Counted from the stretch's first letter, positions 36,099-45,373 are shown. The stretch is 51,386 nucleotides of DNA from Cyanobacteria bacterium SIG28 (GCA_015152525.1 SUTU01000016.1:1-51386); one strand, 5' to 3'. The notes: generated from the sequence alone by a model not told the origin. A program made the numbers and translations.

Positions 36099-38729
36099 TT
36101 ATACATTTCCGTAATAAGCGTCAATGTAGATTTGCTTAATTTCGTCTAATAAAGGATAAGCTGGGTTTGCACCTGTACATTGGTCATCAAATGCTAATTC
36201 TACCAATTCATCCAAGTTTGCCATAAATGTTTTTTCATCTACACCAAAATCTTTAATTGATTTAGGTAAGTTCAAATCATTTTTCAAGCTTGTAATAGCA
36301 TCTAACAACAATTGTACTTTCTCATCATCATTATTTCCGCCTAAACCTAAGTTATCAGCTATTTGACCATACTTAGCTTTAGCATTAGGGAATTTGTATT
36401 GAGGGAAAATACATTGTTTTCTTGGCTTATCTGTAGCATTGTATTTGATAACTTGGTTAATCAACAATGCGTTAGCTACACCGTGAGGAACATTGTACAT
36501 AGCACCCAATTTGTGAGCCATAGAGTGGCATAATCCTAAGAATGAGTTTGCAAATGCCATACCTGCTATTGTTGCAGCATAGTGCATTTTTTCTCTGGCA
36601 ATAGGATCTTTTGCACCTTCGTTGTATGAACGTCTTAAGTATTTAAAGATTAACTTAGTAGCTTCTAAAGCATTTGAATTTGTAAAGTTTGTTGCTAATG
36701 CTGATACATATGCTTCAATTGAGTGAACTAAAGCATCGATACCAGAAGCTGAAGTTAAGCCTTTTGGCATACCGTCAACAAAGTTAGGGTCAATAATTGC
36801 CATATTTGGTGTTAAAGCATAGTCTGCAATTGCATATTTTACGTGAGTTTCATCATCTGTAATAATTGCAAACGGTGTAACTTCAGAACCTGTACCTGAT
36901 GTTGTAGGAATACAAACCATAGTAGCTTTTTTACCCAAATCAGGAATTTTACAAATTCTTTTTCTAATATCCATAAATCTCATTGAAATATCTTCAAAAA
37001 CTGTATCAGGTTGTTCATACATTAACCAAATAATCTTAGCTGCGTCCATTGGAGAACCACCACCTAAAGCAATGATTACATCAGGTTCATAAGGTTTTAC
37101 AATATCCATAGCTTGGTTAATTGTAGAGATAGTAGGATCCGGTTTAACATCAAAGAAGATTTGATGATCAATACCAACTTCGTCTAATACTTTAACGATT
37201 TGATCTACTGCACCTGAATTGAACAAGAATCTATCTGTTACGATGAATGCACGTTTTTTACCTTCAAGTTCACGTAATGCCAAATCAATAGCACCTCTTT
37301 TAAAGTAAACTTTAGGTGGAACTTTGAACCATAACATATTTTCTCTCCTTTCAGCAACAGTTTTGTAGTTTAACAAGTGTTCAACGCCAACGTTACCGCT
37401 GACAGCATTTCCGCCCCAAGAACCACAGCCAAGAGTTAATGATGGTTCTAATTTAAAGTTGTATAAATCACCAATACCACCTTGTGATGAAGGAGAATTG
37501 ATTAATAATCTACAAGTTGGAATTGTTTCTGCAAAAAGATTAATTCTGTCTTGTATTCTTTCATCTGTATACAAAGCTGCAGAGTGTCCGGCACCACCGA
37601 TTAATACTAATTTGTGAGCTTTTTCTACTGCATCTTCAAAGTTTTTAGCTTTATACATAGCTAAAATTGGAGATAATTTTTCGTGAGCAAATGAATTGTT
37701 TACATCTACTTCTTTTTCTTCGCCAATCAAAACTTTAATATCTTTATCAACTGTTATACCAGCCATTTCTGCAATTTTATAAGCAGGTTGACCTACGATT
37801 GCAGGGTTTACTGTACCGGCTTCAGTTAGAATAATCTTAGCTACTTTTTCAGATTCTTTTGAATTTAAAATATAAGCGCCACGATATTCAAATTCTTTTT
37901 TAACTGTTTCATAAACATCTTCTACAATAATAACTGATTGTTCAGATGCACAAATCATACCATTGTCAAAAGTTTTTGACATAAGGATTGAAGAAACAGC
38001 CATTTGGATATTAGCAGTTTCATCAATTACTGCAGGAACGTTACCAGGGCCTACACCTAAAGCAGGTTTACCTGAAGAATATGCAGCTTTAACCATACCA
38101 GGACCACCTGTAGCTAAAATACAAGCAATGTCAGGGTGATGCAATAAAGCATTTGATAATTCCATTGAAGGTTGATCAATCCAACCGATTAAATCAGCAG
38201 GTGCACCAGCAGCAACAGCAGCTTCTAAAACTAATTTAGCAGCAGCAATTGTACAATTTTTTGCTCTTGGGTGTGGTGAGAAAACAATTGCGTTTCTTGT
38301 TTTTAATGAAATTAATGACTTAAATATTGCTGTTGAAGTAGGGTTAGTTGTAGGAATGATACCTGCAATTACACCTAAAGGTTCAGCAACAACTTTAATA
38401 CCGTTTGTTTTATCTTCACTTATAATGCCGCAAGTTTTAGCGTATTTGTGTTTGTTATAAATGTATTCTGAAGCAAAGTGGTTTTTAATAATCTTATCTT
38501 CAACAATACCCATGCCGGTATCTTCAACAGCCATTTTGGCAAGAGGAATTCTTGCTTTATCAGCAGCAGCTGCAGCAGCTTTGAAAATTTTGTCAACTTG
38601 TTCTTGAGTAAATTGAGAGTAAATCTCTTGTGCTTTTTTTGCTCTTTCAATTAACTGATTAAGAGCTTCTAAACTATCAACAGTTGAAACTGTCTCAGTT
38701 TTTGCTTTTTTTGTTTTTGTTTCTGTCAT
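36099..38729 (-). CDS. adhE: Bifunctional acetaldehyde/alcohol dehydrogenase
   Basis: 876 aa, normal length. The N-terminal CoA-acylating aldehyde dehydrogenase has its active Cys at C260 in MICASEQS; the C-terminal iron-dependent alcohol dehydrogenase starts around residue 450 and shows [10 protein letters not shown] and the iron-binding [19 protein letters not shown]. AdhE reduces acetyl-CoA to ethanol, using two NADH, and forms cytoplasmic spirosomes in other bacteria. It heads the redox operon. AAAAGGAG ribosome site, 8 nt from the ATG. Confidence 0.97.
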   Translation of the reverse strand: MTETKTKKAKTETVSTVDSLEALNQLIERAKKAQEIYSQFTQEQVDKIFKAAAAAADKARIPLAKMAVEDTGMGIVEDKIIKNHFASEYIYNKHKYAKTCGIISEDKTNGIKVVAEPLGVIAGIIPTTNPTSTAIFKSLISLKTRNAIVFSPHPRAKNCTIAAAKLVLEAAVAAGAPADLIGWIDQPSMELSNALLHHPDIACILATGGPGMVKAAYSSGKPALGVGPGNVPAVIDETANIQMAVSSILMSKTFDNGMICASEQSVIIVEDVYETVKKEFEYRGAYILNSKESEKVAKIILTEAGTVNPAIVGQPAYKIAEMAGITVDKDIKVLIGEEKEVDVNNSFAHEKLSPILAMYKAKNFEDAVEKAHKLVLIGGAGHSAALYTDERIQDRINLFAETIPTCRLLINSPSSQGGIGDLYNFKLEPSLTLGCGSWGGNAVSGNVGVEHLLNYKTVAERRENMLWFKVPPKVYFKRGAIDLALRELEGKKRAFIVTDRFLFNSGAVDQIVKVLDEVGIDHQIFFDVKPDPTISTINQAMDIVKPYEPDVIIALGGGSPMDAAKIIWLMYEQPDTVFEDISMRFMDIRKRICKIPDLGKKATMVCIPTTSGTGSEVTPFAIITDDETHVKYAIADYALTPNMAIIDPNFVDGMPKGLTSASGIDALVHSIEAYVSALATNFTNSNALEATKLIFKYLRRSYNEGAKDPIAREKMHYAATIAGMAFANSFLGLCHSMAHKLGAMYNVPHGVANALLINQVIKYNATDKPRKQCIFPQYKFPNAKAKYGQIADNLGLGGNNDDEKVQLLLDAITSLKNDLNLPKSIKDFGVDEKTFMANLDELVELAFDDQCTGANPAYPLLDEIKQIYIDAYYGNV

Positions 38730-38772
38730 TTTTTATGCTCCTTTTTAAATCGTGATTTTTTTCCTTGTTTAT

Positions 38773-38801
38773 AATTTATTGCAAAAAAACTTTAATGTCA
38801 A
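38773..38801 (-). promoter_or_regulatory. Promoter of the adhE-rex-hydrogenase operon
   Basis: On the minus strand TTGACA (38796-38801), 17 nt, TAAATT (38773-38778). Leads to a ~35-nt leader plus ribosome site. A TTGTTAA half-site (38840-38846) lies upstream of the -35. Confidence 0.5.
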
Positions 38802-38859
38802 GAACAAATGTAAAAATGACACTAATTATTTTTACATTATTGTTAAAACTTACTCGATT

Positions 38860-39131
38860 TATATATTTTGATGTGTTTTGAGTTTTGAGGTTTTATTCTT
38901 CCACTTTTATGGGTACACTTCACAAAGCCAATTCTTTTTAATAAAAGATTCGGCGAAGCCGAAAGATAAAAAACGGCTGAGCAAAGCGAAGACGTAGAAA
39001 ACAATTGCGTCTTTTCTTCTTTTTTTGGTACTTTTTTTCTTCTTTGGCTCGCAAATAAAGAAGAAAAAAAGTACAAGTATAAAACATACAAAATGAAAAA
39101 TATTATTAATACAAACACATCAAAATATATA
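38860..39131. mobile_element. MITE-like element with 19-bp perfect terminal inverted repeats
   Basis: TATATATTTTGATGTGTTT (38860-38878) and its exact reverse complement (39113-39131) bound 272 bp without a gene. Inside are three further hairpins: TTCGGC-GAA-GCCGAA (38949-38963), AAGACG/CGTCTT (38989-39013), and an 18-bp perfect inverted repeat starting GTACTTTTTTTCTTCTTT (39028-39045 with 39057-39074). A TA at each edge could be a Tc1/IS630-type target duplication, but the ends are AT-rich so this is uncertain. A frame called on the minus strand here is not a gene. Confidence 0.55.
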
Positions 39132-39165
39132 TTTTAAAGTAACAATACTAATATTTTATTTATTG

Positions 39166-39177
39166 TATAATAACGCT
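39166..39177 (+). promoter_or_regulatory. -10 box for leaderless antiporter mRNA
   Basis: TATAAT (39166-39171), 6 nt, ATG at 39178. No ribosome site. It lies 35 bp beyond the end of the MITE-like element. Confidence 0.6.
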
Positions 39178-40767
39178 ATGTCTATTTTAATATTATTCAG
39201 CGCAATAGTTATCTTATCTTGTTTAATAACAAACAAGTTTTCAGACAAACTAGGGATGCCTTCGTTAGTTCTTTTTATGTTTTTGGGTATCTTATTCGGT
39301 TCAGACGGAATTTTAAAAATTTCGTTTGATAATTATGATTTAACTTCACAGTTATGTACAATCGGTTTATTATTCATTATTTTTTACGGAGGTTTTTGCA
39401 CTAAAAAACCCAGTAATCGAGTAGCTTTACAAGCCAGCTTGTTATCTTCTATAGGTACACTGTTAACAGCATTCTTTTGTATTGTTTTTTGCTATTACGG
39501 ATTAAAAATACCTTTTGCAGAAAGTTTTTTAATAGGTGCTGTTATAAGTTCTACTGATGCCGCTTCTGTATTTTCAATACTCCGTTCAAAACGCTTAAAT
39601 TTAAAGTTCAACACAGCGCCTTTATTAGAGATTGAAAGCGGTAGTAATGACCCATTTGCTTATATTTTAACATTATTAGGAATAGTTTTAATACAAGGTA
39701 ACAGCTTTAACCACATGTTGCCATTGCTTTTCAAACAAATTATTTTTGGTATTGTTTTGGGAACATTTATCGCATACGGAGCTATATTAATATTCAAAAA
39801 AACTCGTTTATTAACAGAAGGCACAAGCACTTTATTTTTGGTTTCAATAGTTTTATTTTCGTACGCTATACCAGACTTACTCCAAGGTAACGGTTTCTTG
39901 AGCGCATATATTGCAGGGATTATACTTGGAAATAGTGAATTTAAAAGCAAAGCAAACTTGATACATTTCTTTGACGGAATAACTGCACTTTTCCAAGTTT
40001 TGATATTCTTCTTAATAGGTTTTTTATCTTTCCCGCATAAAATACCTGAAATTTTAATTCCGGCAGTTTTAATTATGAGTTTCCTGACGTTTATCGCAAG
40101 ACCATTAGCAGTAACATTCTTAATGAAACCTTTTGGTGCGGCTTGGAATCAAATTTTATTTATTTCTGCAGCCGGTTTAAGAGGTGCTGCATCCATCGTA
40201 TTTGCAATAATTGCAGTTGCAAACAATTCATCTGTAGTTTACGATTTATTCCATATAGTATTTGTAGTAGTCTTATTATCCGTAACTCTACAAGGCTCTT
40301 TTTTACCTTACCTAGCAAAAAAATTAAATATGTTTGACCGTTTTAGCGATGTTCGAAAAACCTTTAACGATTATCATAACGAAGCTGCTATTTCATTAAG
40401 TAAAGTTAATATCAACGAAACTCATCCTTGGAATAATCACAAAATAAAAGAAATTTTTGTAGGTGAAAATTCTCTGATACTTTCAATTATAAGAAATAAT
40501 AAAAATATAATCCCTAAAGGCAGCACCGTTATAACTGAAAACGATGAAATTTTAATTGGTACAACCGTTAAAAATACTGATTTTGAAATAAACCTTTGTG
40601 AAACTGTTATTGATAAAAATCACGAATGGCTGGATAAAAAAATAAGCGCTATTAATTGTCCAACCGATTTTTTAATAGTTTTAATAAAACGTGGCGAAAA
40701 GCATTTTGTTCCAAACGGTAATACAAAAATATTATTAGATGATACTGTTATTTATCAAGAGAATTAA
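39178..40767 (+). CDS. Potassium/proton antiporter (NhaP2/CPA1 type) with RCK C-terminal domain
   Basis: 529 aa from ATG 39178; the frame from TTG 39163 starts inside the -10 box. About twelve membrane helices of the Na/H exchanger fold, with ISSTDAASVFSIL and ESGSNDPFAYILT carrying the conserved acidic ion-site residues. The C-terminal ~150 residues (from INETHPWNNHKIKE) form a TrkA_C-like domain typical of NhaP2-type K+/H+ antiporters. Contributes to pH and potassium homeostasis. Bidirectional terminator downstream. Confidence 0.88.
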   Translation: MSILILFSAIVILSCLITNKFSDKLGMPSLVLFMFLGILFGSDGILKISFDNYDLTSQLCTIGLLFIIFYGGFCTKKPSNRVALQASLLSSIGTLLTAFFCIVFCYYGLKIPFAESFLIGAVISSTDAASVFSILRSKRLNLKFNTAPLLEIESGSNDPFAYILTLLGIVLIQGNSFNHMLPLLFKQIIFGIVLGTFIAYGAILIFKKTRLLTEGTSTLFLVSIVLFSYAIPDLLQGNGFLSAYIAGIILGNSEFKSKANLIHFFDGITALFQVLIFFLIGFLSFPHKIPEILIPAVLIMSFLTFIARPLAVTFLMKPFGAAWNQILFISAAGLRGAASIVFAIIAVANNSSVVYDLFHIVFVVVLLSVTLQGSFLPYLAKKLNMFDRFSDVRKTFNDYHNEAAISLSKVNINETHPWNNHKIKEIFVGENSLILSIIRNNKNIIPKGSTVITENDEILIGTTVKNTDFEINLCETVIDKNHEWLDKKISAINCPTDFLIVLIKRGEKHFVPNGNTKILLDDTVIYQEN

Positions 40768-40775
40768 AAAAACAG

Positions 40776-40808
40776 AACGGCGGAAATTCATAAAGAATTT
40801 CCGCCGTT
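40776..40808. terminator. Bidirectional terminator
   Basis: AACGGCGGAAATTC, ATAAA loop, GAATTTCCGCCGTT. T-rich on both sides; serves the antiporter (+) and the prohibitin-like gene (-). Confidence 0.9.
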
Positions 40809-40827
40809 ATTTTTATTAACTATCGTT

Positions 40828-41616
40828 TTATTTTGCACTTACATTTATGAATGGTACTGAGTTACCTAACATATATTGTGGCATTTTACCATCCCATTTT
40901 TGTACAGCTTCATATTGTACTAATGATTTGTTTTGAGATAAAGCTTGTGCTCTTATTGCCATTGATCTAGCCTCTGCTTCTGCAGCAATAACTTTTTGTT
41001 TAGCTTCTTCTTGAACCTGAACTGTTTTATTTTTTGCTCTCAAAGCTTCTTGCTCAGCAGTAACTTTGCTTTCAATTGCTTTTTCGAATACATTTGAATA
41101 ATTAATCTCTGTCATTTGGAAATCTGTTACATTGATATAATTATCAGTCAATTGAGATTGAAGTTTAAACAGTATATCACCGGTTGCTTTTTCCCTGTTT
41201 GCAATCAAATCTTGAGCATTCCATTTCCCAATAATATCTTTTATTGTACCTTCAACTACCGGTGTAAGAATTTTAGAAGAATAGTCTAAACCAACTTCTT
41301 GGAATAATTTATTAACATTTGCCGGTTGCACATTAAAGTTTAAAACGTATGTGATTTGAGCTTGTTGAATATCTTTTGTATAAACGGCAGTAGTCAATGT
41401 AATTTTTTGAGTCTTAACATCCATTGTTTTGAATTTCTGAATAAAAGGAAATATAAAATGTAAACCTTCTCCATAACTTTCAGGTTCAACTTGACCTAAA
41501 CGAATTTTAATTCCACGTTCACCTGGTCCAACCATAACAAAAGGATTACATAACACAATAAAACACACTAAAAGACATAACACCAAAATAGGTATTCCCA
41601 AAAATTTTCTATCCAT
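40828..41616 (-). CDS. Prohibitin-like SPFH/Band 7 protein
   Basis: 262 aa. One N-terminal membrane anchor (about 5-24), then an SPFH domain beginning with GPGERGIKIRLGQVEPES and GLHFIFPF, and a C-terminal coiled coil rich in Ala/Glu/Lys/Gln (EQEALRAKNKTVQVQEE). SPFH proteins build ring or microdomain scaffolds in the membrane. The sequence is closest to the prohibitin subgroup by eye. Co-directional with the small membrane gene 21 nt upstream. Confidence 0.88.
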   Translation of the reverse strand: MDRKFLGIPILVLCLLVCFIVLCNPFVMVGPGERGIKIRLGQVEPESYGEGLHFIFPFIQKFKTMDVKTQKITLTTAVYTKDIQQAQITYVLNFNVQPANVNKLFQEVGLDYSSKILTPVVEGTIKDIIGKWNAQDLIANREKATGDILFKLQSQLTDNYINVTDFQMTEINYSNVFEKAIESKVTAEQEALRAKNKTVQVQEEAKQKVIAAEAEARSMAIRAQALSQNKSLVQYEAVQKWDGKMPQYMLGNSVPFINVSAK

Positions 41617-41637
41617 TTTTCCCCTTTCTCTCTCACA

Positions 41638-41829
41638 CTATTTCAAGGCAAAAAGAGCCAACGCTACATAAACAGCAGCTACTATCAGAACAAATATTCC
41701 AAAAGCTACAAGCATCTGTTTACCGTATTTTTGATATAAATTTACACCCATAATATAACTGAGTGTTACTATACAAAGATTTATTAAAACAATTAAAGAA
41801 ATTAATAAAAATAAAACTCTTATAATCAT
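41638..41829 (-). CDS. Small membrane protein, 63 aa
   Basis: From ATG 41829 with GAGAGGG 7 nt upstream; the longer frame from 41862 lacks a site. Two hydrophobic helices (about 3-28 and 39-61). It precedes the prohibitin-like gene in what is likely a two-gene unit. No family recognised. Confidence 0.6.
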   Translation of the reverse strand: MIIRVLFLLISLIVLINLCIVTLSYIMGVNLYQKYGKQMLVAFGIFVLIVAAVYVALALFALK

Positions 41830-41916
41830 ATAAACCCTCTCACTTATTTGAATATATTCCAATTTAAAATTAAATAAATCATTTGAAAAGTCGATTTAAA
41901 ATTTTTATAGCTAATA

Positions 41917-41985
41917 TTAAGTTTTGTAACAATTATTTTAAGTGTTGAAATTTGGTTACATATATAAACTTTATATATATAAGAT
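41917..41985 (+). promoter_or_regulatory. Shared upstream architecture, copy 3
   Basis: TTAAG (41917-41921), TGTAACA (41925-41931), 36 nt, ACTTTATA (41968-41975), 4 nt, TAAGAT (41980-41985). Confidence 0.45.
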
Positions 41986-42008
41986 GTAAGAATAATGAGG
42001 GCAAAAAA

Positions 42009-43328
42009 ATGACTTCCTTCTGGTGGCAACACAATAGCAGACCTAGCGTTCGCAACTTCGGCGACAATTGCTTCTATAGCGATAGTGATTATAAACGTTT
42101 CAACAGAGCAAGATATGGTTCTATTTGGAGCGGATGCGGATGCTGTTGCAACACAGGTTGGCGACCATCATTAAGGCTTGGAAACTTCGGCTGTTTTGGC
42201 GGCTGGAGAGGTTTAAATATAGAAAACTTTAAAGGCGGTTTCGGCTTCGGCTTCGGAATTGGCGTTAGCAATATCGTAACTGCAGGCATCGGCTTATTAG
42301 GCGGTTGGCTTGCAGAAAGTATTGTTTCCGGAAAATGGAGCAAAAGAAAAGAAGATAAACCGGAAAAGCCACCAAAAGCTGAAACTCCGGAAACAAGAAC
42401 ACCGGAAACTACAACTAAAGTTAACGAGGATCTTGAAATTTATACAGCATTAAATAAAAGGGCTAATAAATTATTGGCTAAAGCTGATGTTACAGAAAAA
42501 GAAATAGCAGCTCTAATCGCTGATATTAAAGCTGTTAGCGGTGATAAACTACTTGACGAGGTTCAAAATGACTTAGATAATGAAAATTATAATGAGCTAC
42601 TAGGTAGATTAAATGCGAAGAAAGCTGAACTTGCTAAAAAATCAGAAGGATTGCAACCACCAGGCAATGATGATAATGGATCAACCCCAAAAGAAGATTT
42701 AACAACCAGAGCAAATACAGTTCTTAGTAATAAAGAAGCTACTGCTGAAGAAATACAAGGTTTAATTGACGAAATCAACGAATTACCAGAAGTAGAAAAA
42801 AATAAATACCAAGAGCTTCTAACTCAGTTAGAAACAAAACTAGGAAAGCTCAACAAGCCTGACAATAAAGGGCAAGAAACAGTTGAAGAAGACGACGATA
42901 AAACAACTGAAACAGACCCTTATGTTAATCCGGATAATTACACAGACTATGACGGTAAAACTAAAATAGATGGCAAACAAATAGTAAGAGCTGTTGACAT
43001 TGAAGGCAGAAAAACCGGTATAAGAGATGTGGTAGACAGTGATGGTGGTACGATAACAACCACTGATGGAAGCAACATTCCTCAATCAATCACACTACGT
43101 GATGACGTCTTAGAAAAAGATATCACATACAAATACACAAGACAAGACGGAAACAGCTACATTTACACAGACGACACTAGCAAGCAAGAATATAAACTAC
43201 AATATAAGAAGGCAACTGATGAATACGTATTAGTACAACACAAAGGCATGACCGGCAGTGGTAAAGTTGCACACAGCATAGAAAAGAAAGAAGAAGAAGA
43301 AGAAGAAACAACAACAGCAGCAGCATAA
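42009..43328 (+). CDS. Gly/Cys/Trp-rich N-terminus, repeat-containing acidic protein, 439 aa
   Basis: From ATG 42009 (GAGGG 7 nt upstream). Residues 1-75 are rich in Phe, Trp, Gly, Asn and have a Cys cluster (GCGCCCNTGW); then a hydrophobic Gly segment (VTAGIGLLGGWLAESIV). Next come two copies of a helical ~55-residue repeat (RANKLLAKADVTEKEIAALI and RANTVLSNKEATAEEIQGLI), an acidic linker, a beta-rich domain with TTTDGSNIPQS, and a Glu-run end. There is no standard signal peptide. It looks like a membrane- or surface-attached structural protein. Unrecognised. Followed by a hairpin terminator near 43367-43400. Confidence 0.6.
   Translation: MTSFWWQHNSRPSVRNFGDNCFYSDSDYKRFNRARYGSIWSGCGCCCNTGWRPSLRLGNFGCFGGWRGLNIENFKGGFGFGFGIGVSNIVTAGIGLLGGWLAESIVSGKWSKRKEDKPEKPPKAETPETRTPETTTKVNEDLEIYTALNKRANKLLAKADVTEKEIAALIADIKAVSGDKLLDEVQNDLDNENYNELLGRLNAKKAELAKKSEGLQPPGNDDNGSTPKEDLTTRANTVLSNKEATAEEIQGLIDEINELPEVEKNKYQELLTQLETKLGKLNKPDNKGQETVEEDDDKTTETDPYVNPDNYTDYDGKTKIDGKQIVRAVDIEGRKTGIRDVVDSDGGTITTTDGSNIPQSITLRDDVLEKDITYKYTRQDGNSYIYTDDTSKQEYKLQYKKATDEYVLVQHKGMTGSGKVAHSIEKKEEEEEETTTAAA
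43287..43325 (+). repeat. Trinucleotide microsatellite at the gene's 3' end
   Basis: GAA repeated six times, then ACA and GCA runs, coding EEEEEETTTAAA. In-frame, so length change would alter only the acidic tail. Confidence 0.7.
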
Positions 43329-43366
43329 TAACTTACTGAATAATAGCTATAAGCTTAACAAAAAAC

Positions 43367-43400
43367 CATACGTTAAACAAAAATTTACCGTATGATTTTT
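43367..43400 (+). terminator. Terminator-like hairpin
   Basis: CATACG and CGTATG arms around a loop that itself pairs partly, then ATTTTT. Confidence 0.55.
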
Positions 43401-43497
43401 ATCATTCTAAAAACGTCATTCTTAAACCGTTAGGTTTGGGAATGTGGCTAATAAAGAAATATTAGCGCTGTAATCCTTATTCATATTTTTTACATAG

Positions 43498-43530
43498 GCT
43501 GGATCCCCAGCCTTCGGCTGAGGATGACAG
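43498..43530. repeat. GGAT...GATGACAG hairpin, copy 1
   Basis: GCT GG ATCC-C-CAGCC, TTC loop, GGCTG-A-GGAT GACAG. Stem of nine pairs with one mismatch. Confidence 0.8.
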
Positions 43531-43555
43531 ACAAGCCGGTAGTTATCACCGACCA

Positions 43556-43592
43556 GCTGGATTGCTTCAACCTAAAAGGTTTCGCAATGACA
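43556..43592. repeat. GGAT-type hairpin, fully changed stem, copy 2
   Basis: Flanks GCTGG and GACAG are kept, but the arms are ATTGC-TTC-AACCT and AGGTT-TC-GCAAT around AAA: a different stem that still pairs. Confidence 0.7.
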
Positions 43593-43621
43593 GGATTTGT
43601 TAATTTAACGATATTTTAATT

Positions 43622-43655
43622 AGCTTGATCCCCAGCCTTCGGCTGAGGATGACAG
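43622..43655. repeat. GGAT...GATGACAG hairpin, copy 3
   Basis: Same stem as 43498-43530 with a GCTTG flank instead of GCTGG. Confidence 0.8.
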
Positions 43656-43663
43656 GAGTAAAA

Positions 43664-43695
43664 CCGGATCTCCGACCTTCGGTCGAAGATGACAG
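43664..43695. repeat. GGAT-type hairpin, compensated stem, copy 4
   Basis: ATCT-C-CGACC, TTC loop, GGTCG-A-AGAT, then GACAG. Arms changed together relative to copies 1 and 3. Confidence 0.75.
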
Positions 43696-43786
43696 CGAGC
43701 CAGTAAGCAACATCAACCAACCCTTACCCTCACTGCCCAGTCTGTCGTCCACACAAACCAACTGAAATACCTTTACCCCTTTACCA

Positions 43787-44002
43787 CTAAAAGTCCCAGC
43801 CTTTTGACTTTATAAAAGTGTATCTTGTTGGTTCTTCTTTAATTTCATTTTCATCAGGTTGTTCAGCTTTACTATTCAAAAGAAACTCGCCAAGATTCGA
43901 ACCCGGATTTGTAATATAAAAATTATCATTCTTAGGTTCAATTATACTACCGGATGTCAATAGACGGGTTACAATTTGTTCAGATGTTAGTTCTGCTGTC
44001 AT
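43787..44002 (-). CDS. Small hypothetical protein, 71 aa, divergent from flagellin
   Basis: Start set at ATG 44002 because AGAGG lies 7 nt upstream; the frame opens earlier but without a site. The product (MTAELTSEQIVTRLLTSGSI...) is soluble, acidic, with a helical N-terminus and a C-terminal basic/aromatic end. Not recognised. It faces away from the flagellin gene across a ~280-nt region. Confidence 0.5.
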   Translation of the reverse strand: MTAELTSEQIVTRLLTSGSIIEPKNDNFYITNPGSNLGEFLLNSKAEQPDENEIKEEPTRYTFIKSKGWDF

Positions 44003-44281
44003 TTTCATACCTCTAATCAGTAATACAAATCTAACATCAAAAGGGTTTATATTCAAGTTCTTGTCAAATATCCAACTTAAGTTAGAGAAATTTCGGACTA
44101 AATTACAATGTAATTTAGGTACAAAATGACTTAAGATGTCAATGTAAAGGTAGAGAAAGTATATTCTACCAAACCCCAACATAGTTAGGCTTACGGATAA
44201 AATCCATAGGCTTAGTTAAAGTTGAATCAATTACAAAAATTGAATATATCAAGGAAGAAATTTAAGAAAAGGAGATTGAAA

Positions 44282-45373
44282 ATGGCTTCAATTACAATTA
44301 ACACAAACCTTGCGTCATTGACCGCGCAACGGAACTTGTCTCAAGCGACTACCGGTATGAACACCGCAATGGAAAGATTGACAACAGGTTTCAGAATCAA
44401 CTCTGGTAAAGACGATGCTGCAGGCTCTGCTGTATCAAACTTGATGGAAGCACAAATTTCAGGTTATGATGTTGCTGAATCAAACACTGCAATGGGGTTA
44501 ACATTATTAGACACTGCAGAAGGTATCTTAGACATCGTTGGTGATTATGTTGGACGTATCAGAGATTTGACAGAACAAGCTGCCAACGGCACATACGGTA
44601 CTTCATCTTTAGAAGCTATCAAAACAGAAGTTCGACAAAGAATGCTTGAAATCAACCGTTTATGCGACGTTATTGATTACAACGGTATTAAGTTATTAGA
44701 CGGTACCAGCACAGCTGTAACCTCTCAAGCAGGTATCAACCTACAAGTTGGTAACAACACAGGTGCTGCTAACATTATCAACTTAGATTACACATTATTT
44801 AAATCAGCTAAGATTACCGCACTACTTATCATGGGCAACCAAAATTCACAAGGTTATAACGGACAAAATATAACCGACTGGGCTAAGAGAAACGATGATG
44901 CAGGTATTAGCGGTGCTCTTTGGGCAAGACTTAATAACACATCTATAACAGATGGTAATACAACTTACGACTATTCAACAAGTAATTATAAAAATATATT
45001 AGAATCAACTTATGACCCTAACAACGATGCTAATACAGTAAATAATCAAAACAGCTGTATTACAGCGATATGCGATGCAGTATACACAGATGATGCTACT
45101 GCAAGAGATTTCTTATGTTTCTTAGATGATGCTATAGAAAACATCTCTGCAAGAAGCGCTTTAATCGGTGCATATATGAACCGTGTAGAATCAGCTGTTG
45201 ATGCAATTGGTGTACAAAAGGAGAATATCGTATCAGCTAACTCTTCTATTAAGGACGCTGACGTTGCAGAAGAATCTTCTTCATATTTGAAATATCAAAT
45301 ATTACAACAATCTTGTGCAACATTGCTTTCAACTGCAAACCAACAACCTCAAATAGCATTAAACTTATTATAA
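44282..45373 (+). CDS. Flagellin
   Basis: 363 aa from ATG 44282 (AAAGGAG upstream). The N-terminal D0/D1 helices carry INTNLASLTAQRNLSQ, ERLTTGFRINSGKDDAAGS and MEAQISG, and the C-terminal partner helices carry KENIVSANSSIKDADVAEES and a LLSTANQQPQIALNLL end; the short central region makes a compact filament protein. It should be exported by a flagellar type III system, but no other flagellar gene is in the window. No sigma-28 box could be confirmed in the upstream ~280 nt. Strong terminator after it. Confidence 0.95.
   Translation: MASITINTNLASLTAQRNLSQATTGMNTAMERLTTGFRINSGKDDAAGSAVSNLMEAQISGYDVAESNTAMGLTLLDTAEGILDIVGDYVGRIRDLTEQAANGTYGTSSLEAIKTEVRQRMLEINRLCDVIDYNGIKLLDGTSTAVTSQAGINLQVGNNTGAANIINLDYTLFKSAKITALLIMGNQNSQGYNGQNITDWAKRNDDAGISGALWARLNNTSITDGNTTYDYSTSNYKNILESTYDPNNDANTVNNQNSCITAICDAVYTDDATARDFLCFLDDAIENISARSALIGAYMNRVESAVDAIGVQKENIVSANSSIKDADVAEESSSYLKYQILQQSCATLLSTANQQPQIALNLL

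Larger units (their letters stand above)
43401..43786. other. Non-coding stretch with hairpin repeats
   Basis: No gene. Holds four copies of the GGAT...GATGACAG hairpin family (listed separately) and a few purine-rich words. The last ~90 bases are CT-rich and lead to the minus-strand gene at 43787. Confidence 0.7.

Noticed and set aside
38836-38852. Rex operator upstream of adhE
   Set aside because: Only one half-site (TTGTTAA) is present; the second half does not match.
38843-39118. Open frame of 91 codons on the minus strand
   Set aside because: Lies inside the hairpin-rich element; Lys-rich part comes from the A/T palindrome.
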